Positions 48,423-55,050 of a DNA stretch of 55,050 nucleotides are shown piece after piece. Below the pieces are notes generated by a model, which saw nothing but the letters and a program-made list of their open reading frames with translations, had not been told where the DNA came from and ran no database searches. The DNA is taken from assembly GCA_017524545.1 (NCBI GenBank), contig JAFXVN010000042.1:1-55050 (forward strand), given 5' to 3'. Within the stretch, counting starts at the first letter, position 1; each line of letters opens with the position of its first letter. The translations under genes and the position numbers were made by a program. Source of the stretch: Bacteroidaceae bacterium (GTDB taxonomy: Bacteria > Bacteroidota > Bacteroidia > Bacteroidales > Bacteroidaceae).

Positions 48423-49475
48423 CTATTCATAGTGTCTGATTCTCACATCTATGCCGCAATCCTTTAGCTGCGACGGGATTCCCGTTACATCCGTCTGCCC
48501 GTAGTGATAGGGGAACAGCACCTTTGGCTTTACCGTCTTTGCAGCCTTGACCAGTTGTTCCGTTGTCATCGTATAGGGCTGGTTGCAAGGCATGAAAGCA
48601 ATATCGATGTCCTTGATGTCCTGCATCTCGGGGATGTCCTCTGTGTCGCCAGCGATATAGATGCGCAGGCCGTCGATGGTGAGGATGTAGCCGTTGTCGC
48701 GTCCCTTCGGGTGGAACTGCGTGCGTCCCTCGGAGGTGTTGTAGGCAGGAACGGCCTCAACTTTGATGTCATCGACCATTGAGCATTGTCCATTGACCAT
48801 TATTTGGCCGTAGCCCAGCATCTCAGCACACCGATTGTTGGTTATCAGCTGCGTCTTTTCGCCTGTCAATAGTTGGATAGCCTCTTTGTCGAAGTGGTCG
48901 CCGTGTTCGTGCGTCACGAAGATATAGTCAGCCTTCGGCATCGCACTATAGTCAATCGTCTTGTTGCCGAGCTTCGTCACAGGGTCAATCTCAATTTCCT
49001 TTCCGTCGCACTCCATGCGGATGCTGGCATGAACCAAAGCGTGGAATTTCACCGTCTTGCCGCTCTTGGTTTTGAACACATCAACCTCGTACGTGTCTGT
49101 CGTCACAGGCAAGCCAGCCTCTTTCCAAGCAATGATGCCCCCTTTCAGGTTCACCACCAGAAAGCCTTTCGCCGCCAGCCTTACTGCTGCATTTGCCGAG
49201 CGTCGCCCGCTTCTGCAATATACAGCAATCGTTTTGTCTGTATGCAGAGCCGCCATAGCCTTCTCGATAAAGTCGTTTTGTGCCTGGTCGATATTCAGGG
49301 CACCCTCGATGTGTCCTTCCTCAAATTCCTCGACCGTGCGCACATCCAGTATTACTGTGTTGACGTCTTCCGTCAATACTGCGAATTGCTCCACCTCAGC
49401 ATTTTCATAACTCTGTTGGCCGCAAGCAGTTGTCAGCCCAAACATAGCCAGTAAATAAGTAACAATCTTTTTCAT
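48423..49475 (-). CDS. Rhodanese / metallo-beta-lactamase-fold fusion lipoprotein
   Basis: A 350-residue predicted lipoprotein (lipobox LTTAC, Cys18). The N-terminal rhodanese domain (about 30-128) has the active-site loop VYCRSGRRSANAAV (Cys) and LDVRTVEEFEEGHIEGALNI. The C-terminal MBL-fold domain (about 135-350) is of the UlaG-like type with THEHGDHFD (HxHxDH), AGDTEDIPEM and YHYGQTDV. Fused sulfurtransferase and MBL domains usually act in sulfur or persulfide metabolism, but those enzymes are cytoplasmic persulfide dioxygenases with a different order, so the substrate here is open. Residues about 225-234 (VNGQCSMVDD) are encoded by a TGGTCAATGGACAATGCTC micro-repeat, inserted in frame. 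Confidence 0.85.
   Translation of the reverse strand: MKKIVTYLLAMFGLTTACGQQSYENAEVEQFAVLTEDVNTVILDVRTVEEFEEGHIEGALNIDQAQNDFIEKAMAALHTDKTIAVYCRSGRRSANAAVRLAAKGFLVVNLKGGIIAWKEAGLPVTTDTYEVDVFKTKSGKTVKFHALVHASIRMECDGKEIEIDPVTKLGNKTIDYSAMPKADYIFVTHEHGDHFDKEAIQLLTGEKTQLITNNRCAEMLGYGQIMVNGQCSMVDDIKVEAVPAYNTSEGRTQFHPKGRDNGYILTIDGLRIYIAGDTEDIPEMQDIKDIDIAFMPCNQPYTMTTEQLVKAAKTVKPKVLFPYHYGQTDVTGIPSQLKDCGIDVRIRHYE
48775..48801. repeat. Micro-repeat inside the MBL-fold gene
   Basis: Three CCATTG(A/T)-based units (minus: AATGGTCAATGGACAATGCT) inserted without frame loss. Confidence 0.65.
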
Positions 49476-49492
49476 ATTTCTATATAATGTTT

Positions 49493-50368
49493 TTACTCTT
49501 CCTGCTCATAATAGTACGAGTAGTCAATACCTTTCATGAATATCTCGCGGTCATCAATTTTGTCGGTCATCGCTCCTTGCAGCAAGGCCCTGATGGCAGC
49601 AGAATCCGTTGTGCTTCTACGCATAGCGGCCAAATACTCTTTCTTGTCTATCCGACTCCAATCCACACACAGTTTCAGACGCTTCTTGAATATCATGTCC
49701 AGCCATAGGCGTGTGCTTCGTCCGTTGCCCTCCATAAAAGGATGCGCCACGTTCATCTCCACGTATTTGTCCACAATCTCGTCGAAAGTCGTTTCCGGCA
49801 TTGCCTCTATCTGCTTCAGGTTCTGCATCAAATACTCAGCACGACAAAACAGAGTGCCGTCTTTCCATATAGTCTTTGTTCGTATCTGCCCTGCAAAGTC
49901 ATAAAGTCCTCCAAAGAGATAGGCGTGTATCTGCTTGAGGCACTCAATTGTTCCAGGTTTCATACTATCAAGCAAACCACTTTCCATGAGCGTATAGGCT
50001 TTCTTTTTACTCTGCCCGTCAATAGAATTGTCGCTATATGTGAACCACTCAAGGAACTTATGGGCGCGGTTATTGGGGTAGTTCTTGGTAAGTGTCTGCA
50101 CGCATTCGGCATCGAGAGCATCGGCAACACGTTGTTTTCCGTCGGGAGCTTGGAACTTGAACTCGTGAGTGACACTCACGAGTTGAACACCTTCTGTGGT
50201 AAACTTTTTCTTAAGCCAACGCCAGTAATTACCCGCCTTGATGTAGTCGTCCTCATCGTTGATGGCACGCACAATGTCAGTAGCCGAGAACCACCATTTG
50301 CTGTGTTCCTCGTCCCATATCGCCCGTACCTCGCGGTCATTAAAAAATCGTATTGACTTCTTGCCCAT
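49493..50368 (-). CDS. Bro-N/Fic family protein
   Basis: A 291-residue protein joining two parts. The N-terminal 110 residues (IRFFNDREVRAIWDEEHSKW, WFSATDIVRAINDEDDY, TLTKNYPNNRAHKFLEW) look like a Bro-N/KilA-N type DNA-binding domain. Residues about 130-260 are a Fic domain with the intact catalytic motif HPFMEGNGRSTRLW (His209), which transfers AMP or another nucleotide phosphate to a target protein. I could not identify an inhibitory (S/T)xxxE(G/N) helix with certainty. Third gene of a compact minus-strand cassette, 2 bp after the GIY-YIG gene. Possible effector or toxin of a defence module; target unknown. Confidence 0.85.
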   Translation of the reverse strand: MGKKSIRFFNDREVRAIWDEEHSKWWFSATDIVRAINDEDDYIKAGNYWRWLKKKFTTEGVQLVSVTHEFKFQAPDGKQRVADALDAECVQTLTKNYPNNRAHKFLEWFTYSDNSIDGQSKKKAYTLMESGLLDSMKPGTIECLKQIHAYLFGGLYDFAGQIRTKTIWKDGTLFCRAEYLMQNLKQIEAMPETTFDEIVDKYVEMNVAHPFMEGNGRSTRLWLDMIFKKRLKLCVDWSRIDKKEYLAAMRRSTTDSAAIRALLQGAMTDKIDDREIFMKGIDYSYYYEQEE

Positions 50369-50370
50369 AT

Positions 50371-51000
50371 TTATTCCTCAAAAGGATATGTTTCGTCGTA
50401 GATATCACTCAGAAGCTTATCTTTGTAGAGCCAATGAGCACCTGGGGCAATGTGCTTGGACTTATAGCCTTTCAGTTGGGCGGAAAGGGCACTTATGGAA
50501 GTTTCCTCTCCCTCATAGCTGATTTTCCTTTCCGATATAATCGTTACAGACACAGAAGGGTCATCTTTCCATATCAGCACATCGCCTTTCTGCATTCCCA
50601 TCTCGTAGAAGTCGAGCGGAGGTCGGTGTTTCTGTGCCTTTACCGATGCAGCCTTGTCGTCATCGGTCAGGTCATTCTGTATCTCGTCGCTTACTTCTTC
50701 TGTTACGTCAGTATGGTGGAAAAGTTCAAGAATAGCCTTTGCCTGTTCCACTTGAATGCGGAAGAACTCACGATTGGCATTTATCCTTTGTGGAGCAAAA
50801 GCCGTGTGCAGGGCTTTCTCAATCTTGGCGCAGTCGCCTTTCTTTACCTTGCAAGCAAACTGACATTCAAAGGGAACAGGAACACCAGTCGTATAGAGTT
50901 CCTTCATCCTTTTGTCTATATCCTCTTGTGTTGTCATGCCTATCTTCACAAGACCAGGCATTACAGGATTGGTTAAAAGATAAACTATTCCGTATTCCAT
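50371..51000 (-). CDS. GIY-YIG nuclease-like protein with RAMA-like C-terminal domain
   Basis: A 209-residue protein. The N-terminal 85 residues fit the T5orf172/GIY-YIG fold: GIVYLLTNPVMPGLVKIGMT (G-I-V-Y and K-I-G), KRMKELYTTGVPVPFECQFA, ALHTAFAPQRINANREFF (catalytic region Glu). The C-terminal part (about 140-209: KGDVLIWKDDPSVSVTI, ALSAQLKGYKSKHIAPGAHW) resembles the RAMA or DUF4357 domains attached to restriction and modification enzymes. It lies between the MmeI-like enzyme (26 bp) and the Fic gene (2 bp), so all three are probably co-transcribed. The nuclease assignment is by motif only. Confidence 0.75.
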   Translation of the reverse strand: MEYGIVYLLTNPVMPGLVKIGMTTQEDIDKRMKELYTTGVPVPFECQFACKVKKGDCAKIEKALHTAFAPQRINANREFFRIQVEQAKAILELFHHTDVTEEVSDEIQNDLTDDDKAASVKAQKHRPPLDFYEMGMQKGDVLIWKDDPSVSVTIISERKISYEGEETSISALSAQLKGYKSKHIAPGAHWLYKDKLLSDIYDETYPFEE

Positions 51001-51026
51001 AATATATTAATCTTCTTGCAGCATTA

Positions 51027-53951
51027 TTACTTTGTCAATTCTTGATATAACTTAAATAGCTCCGCTACGCACATGCTTTCGGAGAATTGACTGCTGGCTT
51101 TCCATCCATAAGCTTGCATAACGGCGCGGTCGTTGTCTTGATGTGCCTTGAATAAATCAGAAGGCATTGTAACCACATCGTATAAATATGCTAAAGATGT
51201 GTCGGGGTATTTGGCGCGGACATCCAAAATGGCTTGTGCCGTTTGTTCTATCTTTGCTTTTTGTGCTTCTGTGGGATTTGGCCAAGGGAAGGTGTTATAT
51301 ACCTGCTCTTTACTATAGCGATAATCACTCTTTAGTCTGCCGCATACAACGCGCATCCATCCCATGTGAACATTAGAAGTAATAATTCCAAAATGAAAGA
51401 GTGTAGCATTAGGTATTATCTGGACAGCATTAGAGGATATCACATCTGCTTTCATAAACCCAATAGGCACATATTTTCGACGCTCGGAAGAAACGGAAGG
51501 AACAAGCAAATAGTCTTGACCTTCTGGTTGGGTTATTTGTGCAAACATATGTGGCACTTTTGCGTAACCCTGAGTAGTTTTGGCAGAAGATTCCAATCTA
51601 AAATTACGGACAGCCTGCACCCTGTTATAAAGTGTCCTGCTATGTTGGATGTCTGCTGGCTGGGCATTACGAAGCCATAAACAATAACGTGACTTTTGTT
51701 TGATGAATTCCTCTGCTCCAATATAAGGGCGTATCCACTTTTCTAAAGCAGGATCTTGCTGAAGCATCACATCCCTTTCTTCTTCCGACAAGACGAAATG
51801 ACCACCATCACGAGGTTGGTTTCCAAAGTTCATCACAGGAACATTACAGAGTGGCTCTTTTTGGCTGACCACAAATGTGTTATCACCTTCAAACAGATAA
51901 GGGCTGATATTGCTAACCTGTTGCATCTTTCCACTTGATGTGAATAGATATTTGTCCTTTACCTCATCAGTACTAAACCCAACAACTACACAATGGACAG
52001 CCGCTTTTTCGCTGGCTTCGCTATTCCACTTGAACGTCTGATAGGCAAAGTTGATATTAACATGAAAGTCGTTGAACAGAACATTCCAAAGAATAGGTAC
52101 CTGAGAACCCTGACAGATACTATTGGTCGAAACAAAACCTGTTCTTGTATGTGTGTTTTGCATTAACTGAGCGGCTTTCTTATACCAACAGCATACATAA
52201 TCAAGATCTTGTACGTCTTTTATCTTCCCAAACAAATCTTCAACGTCTTTCTTTTGAGAACTGCCCTGTGCCATCATCCTTGCACCCACAAACGGCGGAT
52301 TACCCATGATGTAATCAAAAGTTACCTTCCTTGTTGTGTTTGGTTTGGGGCCTCGCTTAATGTCGGAGGTTACGAGATTCACATCATTAAATTCTATTGT
52401 TGGTTCGCTAACCATTAAAGGTTCGTCCTCAAAAACAACGTATGTATTCTTTGCTATGACCGTCGGAGTCTTTTCGCTCACTTCCCACTCGCCCCAATCC
52501 ATCCTTAATGCATTCCCTTCTCTAATGTTGGCATAGCTCTTCAAGGGCAGATAATCCACTTCGTGATGGATGATGCGCTCGGTTTCTGTCAGCATTTGTG
52601 CTTCGCTTATCCAAAGGGCTGTCTTTGCGACCTCAACTGCAAAGTCGTTTATCTCGATGCCATAGAACTGGTGGATGCTGACCTTCACAGGCGAAAGCCC
52701 TTCCCAAGCAAGTTGTGTCTGTCCGTGGGTTATCTCACGGATAGCCTCGTTCTCCAAGCGGCGAAGGCTAAGATAGGTTTCTGTAAGGAAGTTGCCAGAG
52801 CCACAAGCAGGGTCGAGGAAGGTGAGGCTTGCCAGTTTGTTTTGATAGGCTTCGAGCTTCTTCTTCCTTTGCTTCTCTACCTTCTCTTCGAGGATGTTGT
52901 CAAGTTCTCCGCGCAAGTCATTAAGGAAAAGCGGGTCGATAACCTTGTGGATGTTTTCGATGCTGGTATAGTGCATACCACCAGAGCGACGGGTTTCTGG
53001 GTTCAAGGTGCTCTCGAACACGCCTCCGAAGATGGTGGGCGAAATCTCGCTCCAGTCGAAGTCGAGGCTTGCATCCTGCAAGAGAATCTGTTTCAACTCC
53101 TCTGTGAATTGCGGGATTTCTATCTCTTCCTCGAACAAGCCGCCATTGGTATAGGGGAAAGCTTTGAGGTCGTCCTTCAGGTACTTGCTACGCTTCTCCA
53201 GCGACGTGTTCAGCACCTCGAAGAGGTCGCGCAAGGCTCGGCGCAAATCGTCGGCATCATATCGGGCAAGGAAGTCGTGAAACTGGTCGTGAGCGAAAAG
53301 CCCAGCATCTTCGGCATAAAGGCAGAAGACGAGTCGCACACAAAGGATGTTGAGCCAGCGGGCGGCTTCGGGCGAGTCGTCGCCATACTGCTTTACCAAA
53401 GCGTCATACATCTTGCCCACAATCTTGCCTGCTTCTATGGAAACCTGCTCTTCCTTCGATATATGCTCCTTCTTGCTGTCAACGAGGAACTGCAAGCGGT
53501 AGTATTCCTTGCCTAAGTTCTCCAACAGAATGCTTTCGGGTTCGACATTCGGCTGCTCCATATCATAGACGAGGAACTCAGAGAAGTTGCAAGTCACAAT
53601 CCATCGGGGATGTTGCGAGACAGGAAGGCTGACAACATAGCGGCGAGCCTGTAGGAAAGGATTTAGCACAACACCATCGCTTTGACGAATGCCAGCACGC
53701 AAGTTTACACCAAGCGACTTCTGTTCAACGAGAACCTTTGTGGAAAGAATGTGTCCGTCTATGAAGTTCGAGGCATCTACTTTATGGTGCTCCTCGAAAC
53801 GGATGAATCCGTCCGATGGCGTTTCAATGCCAAAGACATTACCTAACAGGTCGAGCCAAAAAGGTTGTGAATCGCTTCTCTCGCTGCCCTTGCCTTTCCA
53901 TCGCTCTGCGAACTTCGCCGCTTCTGCCGCTATTTGTTTGTCTGTGTTCAT
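51027..53951 (-). CDS. MmeI-like type IIL/IIG restriction-modification enzyme
   Basis: A 974-residue single-chain nuclease-methyltransferase. The N-terminal PD-ExK-type nuclease has Asp65 and Glu76-x-Lys78 (IDGHILSTKVLVEQKS), spacing like MmeI. A helical spacer (about 150-370) leads to the N6-adenine methyltransferase: motif I FLDPACGSGNF (Asp380), FYGIEINDFAVEVAKTALWI, and catalytic motif IV MGNPPF (551-554). A target-recognition region (about 720-930: VPVMNFGNQPRDGGHFVLSE, SSERRKYVPIGFMKADVISS) and a C-terminal helical part follow. It should methylate one strand of its site and cut at a fixed distance. Intact frame. First gene of the MmeI - GIY-YIG - Fic cassette; more AT-rich by eye than the rest of the window, suggestive of transfer. 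Confidence 0.88.
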   Translation of the reverse strand: MNTDKQIAAEAAKFAERWKGKGSERSDSQPFWLDLLGNVFGIETPSDGFIRFEEHHKVDASNFIDGHILSTKVLVEQKSLGVNLRAGIRQSDGVVLNPFLQARRYVVSLPVSQHPRWIVTCNFSEFLVYDMEQPNVEPESILLENLGKEYYRLQFLVDSKKEHISKEEQVSIEAGKIVGKMYDALVKQYGDDSPEAARWLNILCVRLVFCLYAEDAGLFAHDQFHDFLARYDADDLRRALRDLFEVLNTSLEKRSKYLKDDLKAFPYTNGGLFEEEIEIPQFTEELKQILLQDASLDFDWSEISPTIFGGVFESTLNPETRRSGGMHYTSIENIHKVIDPLFLNDLRGELDNILEEKVEKQRKKKLEAYQNKLASLTFLDPACGSGNFLTETYLSLRRLENEAIREITHGQTQLAWEGLSPVKVSIHQFYGIEINDFAVEVAKTALWISEAQMLTETERIIHHEVDYLPLKSYANIREGNALRMDWGEWEVSEKTPTVIAKNTYVVFEDEPLMVSEPTIEFNDVNLVTSDIKRGPKPNTTRKVTFDYIMGNPPFVGARMMAQGSSQKKDVEDLFGKIKDVQDLDYVCCWYKKAAQLMQNTHTRTGFVSTNSICQGSQVPILWNVLFNDFHVNINFAYQTFKWNSEASEKAAVHCVVVGFSTDEVKDKYLFTSSGKMQQVSNISPYLFEGDNTFVVSQKEPLCNVPVMNFGNQPRDGGHFVLSEEERDVMLQQDPALEKWIRPYIGAEEFIKQKSRYCLWLRNAQPADIQHSRTLYNRVQAVRNFRLESSAKTTQGYAKVPHMFAQITQPEGQDYLLVPSVSSERRKYVPIGFMKADVISSNAVQIIPNATLFHFGIITSNVHMGWMRVVCGRLKSDYRYSKEQVYNTFPWPNPTEAQKAKIEQTAQAILDVRAKYPDTSLAYLYDVVTMPSDLFKAHQDNDRAVMQAYGWKASSQFSESMCVAELFKLYQELTK

Positions 53952-53974
53952 TTGCTTTCTTTATTTTCTGAGTA

Positions 53975-53982
53975 CAAAGATA
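53975..53982 (-). promoter_or_regulatory. -7 element for the restriction cassette
   Basis: Minus-strand TATCTTTG, 24 bp before the MmeI-like start; the -33 position has CTTG. Confidence 0.5.
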
Positions 53983-54306
53983 CGACATTTTTTTGAGATT
54001 AGCAAGGGAGCTGAAATAATTTCGCAGCAGGAGTGATGGCTTTGTAGAAGAGAATGGGCAGAAACGGCATCTCTCATAACAGGAAACGAATCTCAGCAGA
54101 AACGATGAGATTTTTGACTTAAAATTCTTTGAATTTTAATTTTGCGTTTTAAGGCACTTTTGAGAGCGTTTCTCGGGTTGGGGTGATACAATATACCCCG
54201 AAAGGGTTTGAAGCGATTCTGGGGCGTTTTAGAGGGGAAATTCGGGGTGTCTGCGAAGAAGGTGTCGCCTGGGATGTGAAATGACCGCAGCAGATTTCCT
54301 GCGAAA

Positions 54307-54469
54307 GGACTAACAGAACTAACAAAACTAACATCGTTCTCTGAGACATGAAAAAAAGGCGGATTTGCTATATATATAAAGACATTATAGTAATTATGAT
54401 TATATATATATATATATCGGCACCTTGCCTCTTTTCCTAACATGTTAGTTTTGTTAGTTTTGTTAGTCC
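54307..54469. repeat. 28-bp inverted repeat flanking a TA-rich core
   Basis: Arms 54307-54334 and 54442-54469 are complementary at 27 of 28 positions; each is made of AACTAACAAAAC-type triads. The core contains TATATATATAA and ATTATATATATATATAT (54369-54417). Confidence 0.85.
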
Positions 54470-54520
54470 TCGCAGCAGAACTGATGGCTTTATAGAAGAA
54501 TGAGTTTTTAACGGCTAATA

Positions 54521-54680
54521 TCTATCAGTTCTATCAGTTTCAGTTAGGTTTTTGAGGTTCTGTTTTGTATCAAACTACCCTTATATTTATATATAACTAA
54601 TTAATAATAAGTAATATATATAACAAGGGGAGAAATTTGATACCCCTCGAAAACTAACTGATAGAACTGAAAGTGATAGA
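54521..54680. repeat. Second inverted pair of 27-bp repeats with AT core
   Basis: TCTATCAGTTCTATCAG (from 54521) and CTAACTGATAGAACTGAA (from 54654) are related in opposite orientation, with imperfect pairing in the middle. The core again has TATATATAACTAATTAATAA and a hairpin AGGGG / CCCCT. Confidence 0.6.
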
Positions 54681-54778
54681 TTTTGCCAGAGTAAGTTTCA
54701 TCTAAAAAGCAACAAATCAATGACATACGACATTAGTAAACCTTCTGCCCTTAAGGTTCAAGGCTCAAAAAATAGGAC

Positions 54779-54836
54779 AAAAAGCATCCAAAATCTTCTC
54801 TAAAAAGTCTCAAAATACGTGTTTGGGATGCTTTTT
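54779..54836. terminator. Long-loop hairpin
   Basis: AAAAAGCATCCAAA pairs with TTTGGGATGCTTTTT (one bulged base), loop about 29 bases, A-run on one side and T-run on the other. It could terminate in either direction, but no gene abuts it. Confidence 0.5.
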
Positions 54837-54955
54837 CCGATGTTTTTCCCCGTTGTTGTGCACATATAGGTGCTCCAAAAAATCAGCAGTTTGAACTCAA
54901 ATGTAGGGGTTTTAGAGCCGAAAGTGAAGAATTATAGTGAAAAGTTGGGGGTAAT

Positions 54956-55041
54956 GATACGTGTTATGATGGTCAACATGACACGTTAAGTCGGGCAAGA
55001 TAACGTGTGAAGTCGGCGTAGATGACGTGTGTCATGTTTCC
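54956..55041. repeat. 22-bp-period tandem array, locus D
   Basis: Units at 54956, 54978, 55000 and 55022, each 22 bp. Three have ACGTGT at offset 4; units 2 and 3 share AAGTCGG. The sequence is unrelated to loci A to C, but the period is identical and the units again contain short palindromes (ATGAC GTGT GTCAT). It may continue beyond the window. Confidence 0.75.
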
Positions 55042-55050
55042 TTTAAGGCC

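Larger units (their letters stand above)
53983..55050. other. Gene-free, AT-rich, repeat-laden region
   Basis: About 1.07 kb with no credible gene on either strand. It holds, from left to right: a direct repeat of about 33 bp (54023-54056 and 54471-54503, CGCAGCAG..TGATGGCTTT..TAGAAG); a long inverted repeat around an alternating TA tract (54307-54469); a second, weaker pair around an AT core (54521-54680); a long-range hairpin (54779-54836); and a 22-bp-period tandem array (54956-55041) at the window edge. It may be an integration or regulatory region in front of the restriction cassette. Confidence 0.7.

Noticed and set aside
49493-53951. Prophage remnant because of the Bro-N domain
   Set aside because: No capsid, terminase, portal, tail or integrase genes occur; Bro-N domains are also found on bacterial toxins and defence genes.
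54972-55050. C-terminal end of a minus-strand gene entering from the right edge
   Set aside because: One frame is open for about 25 codons only, and this sequence is the 22-bp repeat array; no protein motif is visible.

Overview
The window is a chromosomal segment of a Bacteroidales bacterium, most likely a Prevotellaceae member (Prevotella in the broad sense). The evidence is the Bacteroidetes promoter consensus (TTTG, about 19 bp, TAnnTTTG) before many genes, TonB-dependent receptors, DUF5689 and BspA-like surface proteins, type IX secretion components (PorT-like, PorE-like), a MurF-alanine racemase fusion, a GSCFA protein, an ECF sigma factor with a membrane partner, and gene neighbourhoods familiar from the group (LptF/G - ribBA - aminotransferase; pheT - yebC). 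No rRNA, tRNA or CRISPR array was recognised. All assignments are from reading sequence; no database search was run.

Layout. 0-3.5 kb: start of pyruvate:ferredoxin oxidoreductase (cut by the left edge), an AAA ATPase with altered Walker residues, mtgA, and an OmpA-type lipoprotein, all on minus. 3.7-8.3 kb: proS, an MFS permease carrying two GC-rich palindromic insertions, and a GH20 hexosaminidase, on plus. 8.2-16.1 kb, minus: a decayed acyltransferase, aminotransferase, ribBA, LptF/LptG permease, class II aldolase, secreted endonuclease/exonuclease/phosphatase. 16.2-22.7 kb, plus: TonB receptor, two OB-fold-type lipoproteins, a tiny secreted peptide, and a leucine-rich-repeat protein with dockerin. 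22.8-26.1 kb: pheT, yebC. 26.3-34.8 kb, minus: dnaB, murF-alr, GSCFA, rplS, a small exported protein, and an ECF sigma factor with an unusual membrane partner. 35-40 kb: split 5'-nucleotidase, ferredoxin, PorT-like protein, lipoprotein, rubredoxin, AlkZ-related protein. 40-44.3 kb: small Cys/His membrane protein plus His-rich TonB receptor, UmuC-like polymerase and YolD-like protein. 44.3-49.5 kb, minus: PorE-like protein, topB, rhodanese-metallo-beta-lactamase lipoprotein. 49.5-54 kb, minus: a defence-like cassette of MmeI-type restriction-modification enzyme, GIY-YIG nuclease and Bro-N/Fic protein, preceded by about 1.1 kb of AT-rich, repeat-laden DNA without genes.

The core is housekeeping, but the non-coding and gene-edge DNA is unusually structured. 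Three repeat classes recur. (1) GC-rich palindromic elements sit between and inside genes, in frame, in the MFS permease (twice), topB (twice) and a TonB receptor, and one supplies the stop codon of the LptF/G permease. (2) Tandem arrays with an exact 22-bp period occur at four loci; two share one sequence and two have their own, and three lie beside 3'-end hairpins. (3) AT-rich micro-repeats lie at many gene junctions and form signal-peptide codons of several exported proteins.

The most interesting functional hypotheses are an extracellular nucleic-acid or nucleotide acquisition locus (secreted phosphoesterase, TonB receptor, OB-fold lipoproteins) at 15.0-21.6 kb, and the restriction/GIY-YIG/Fic cassette at the right end.
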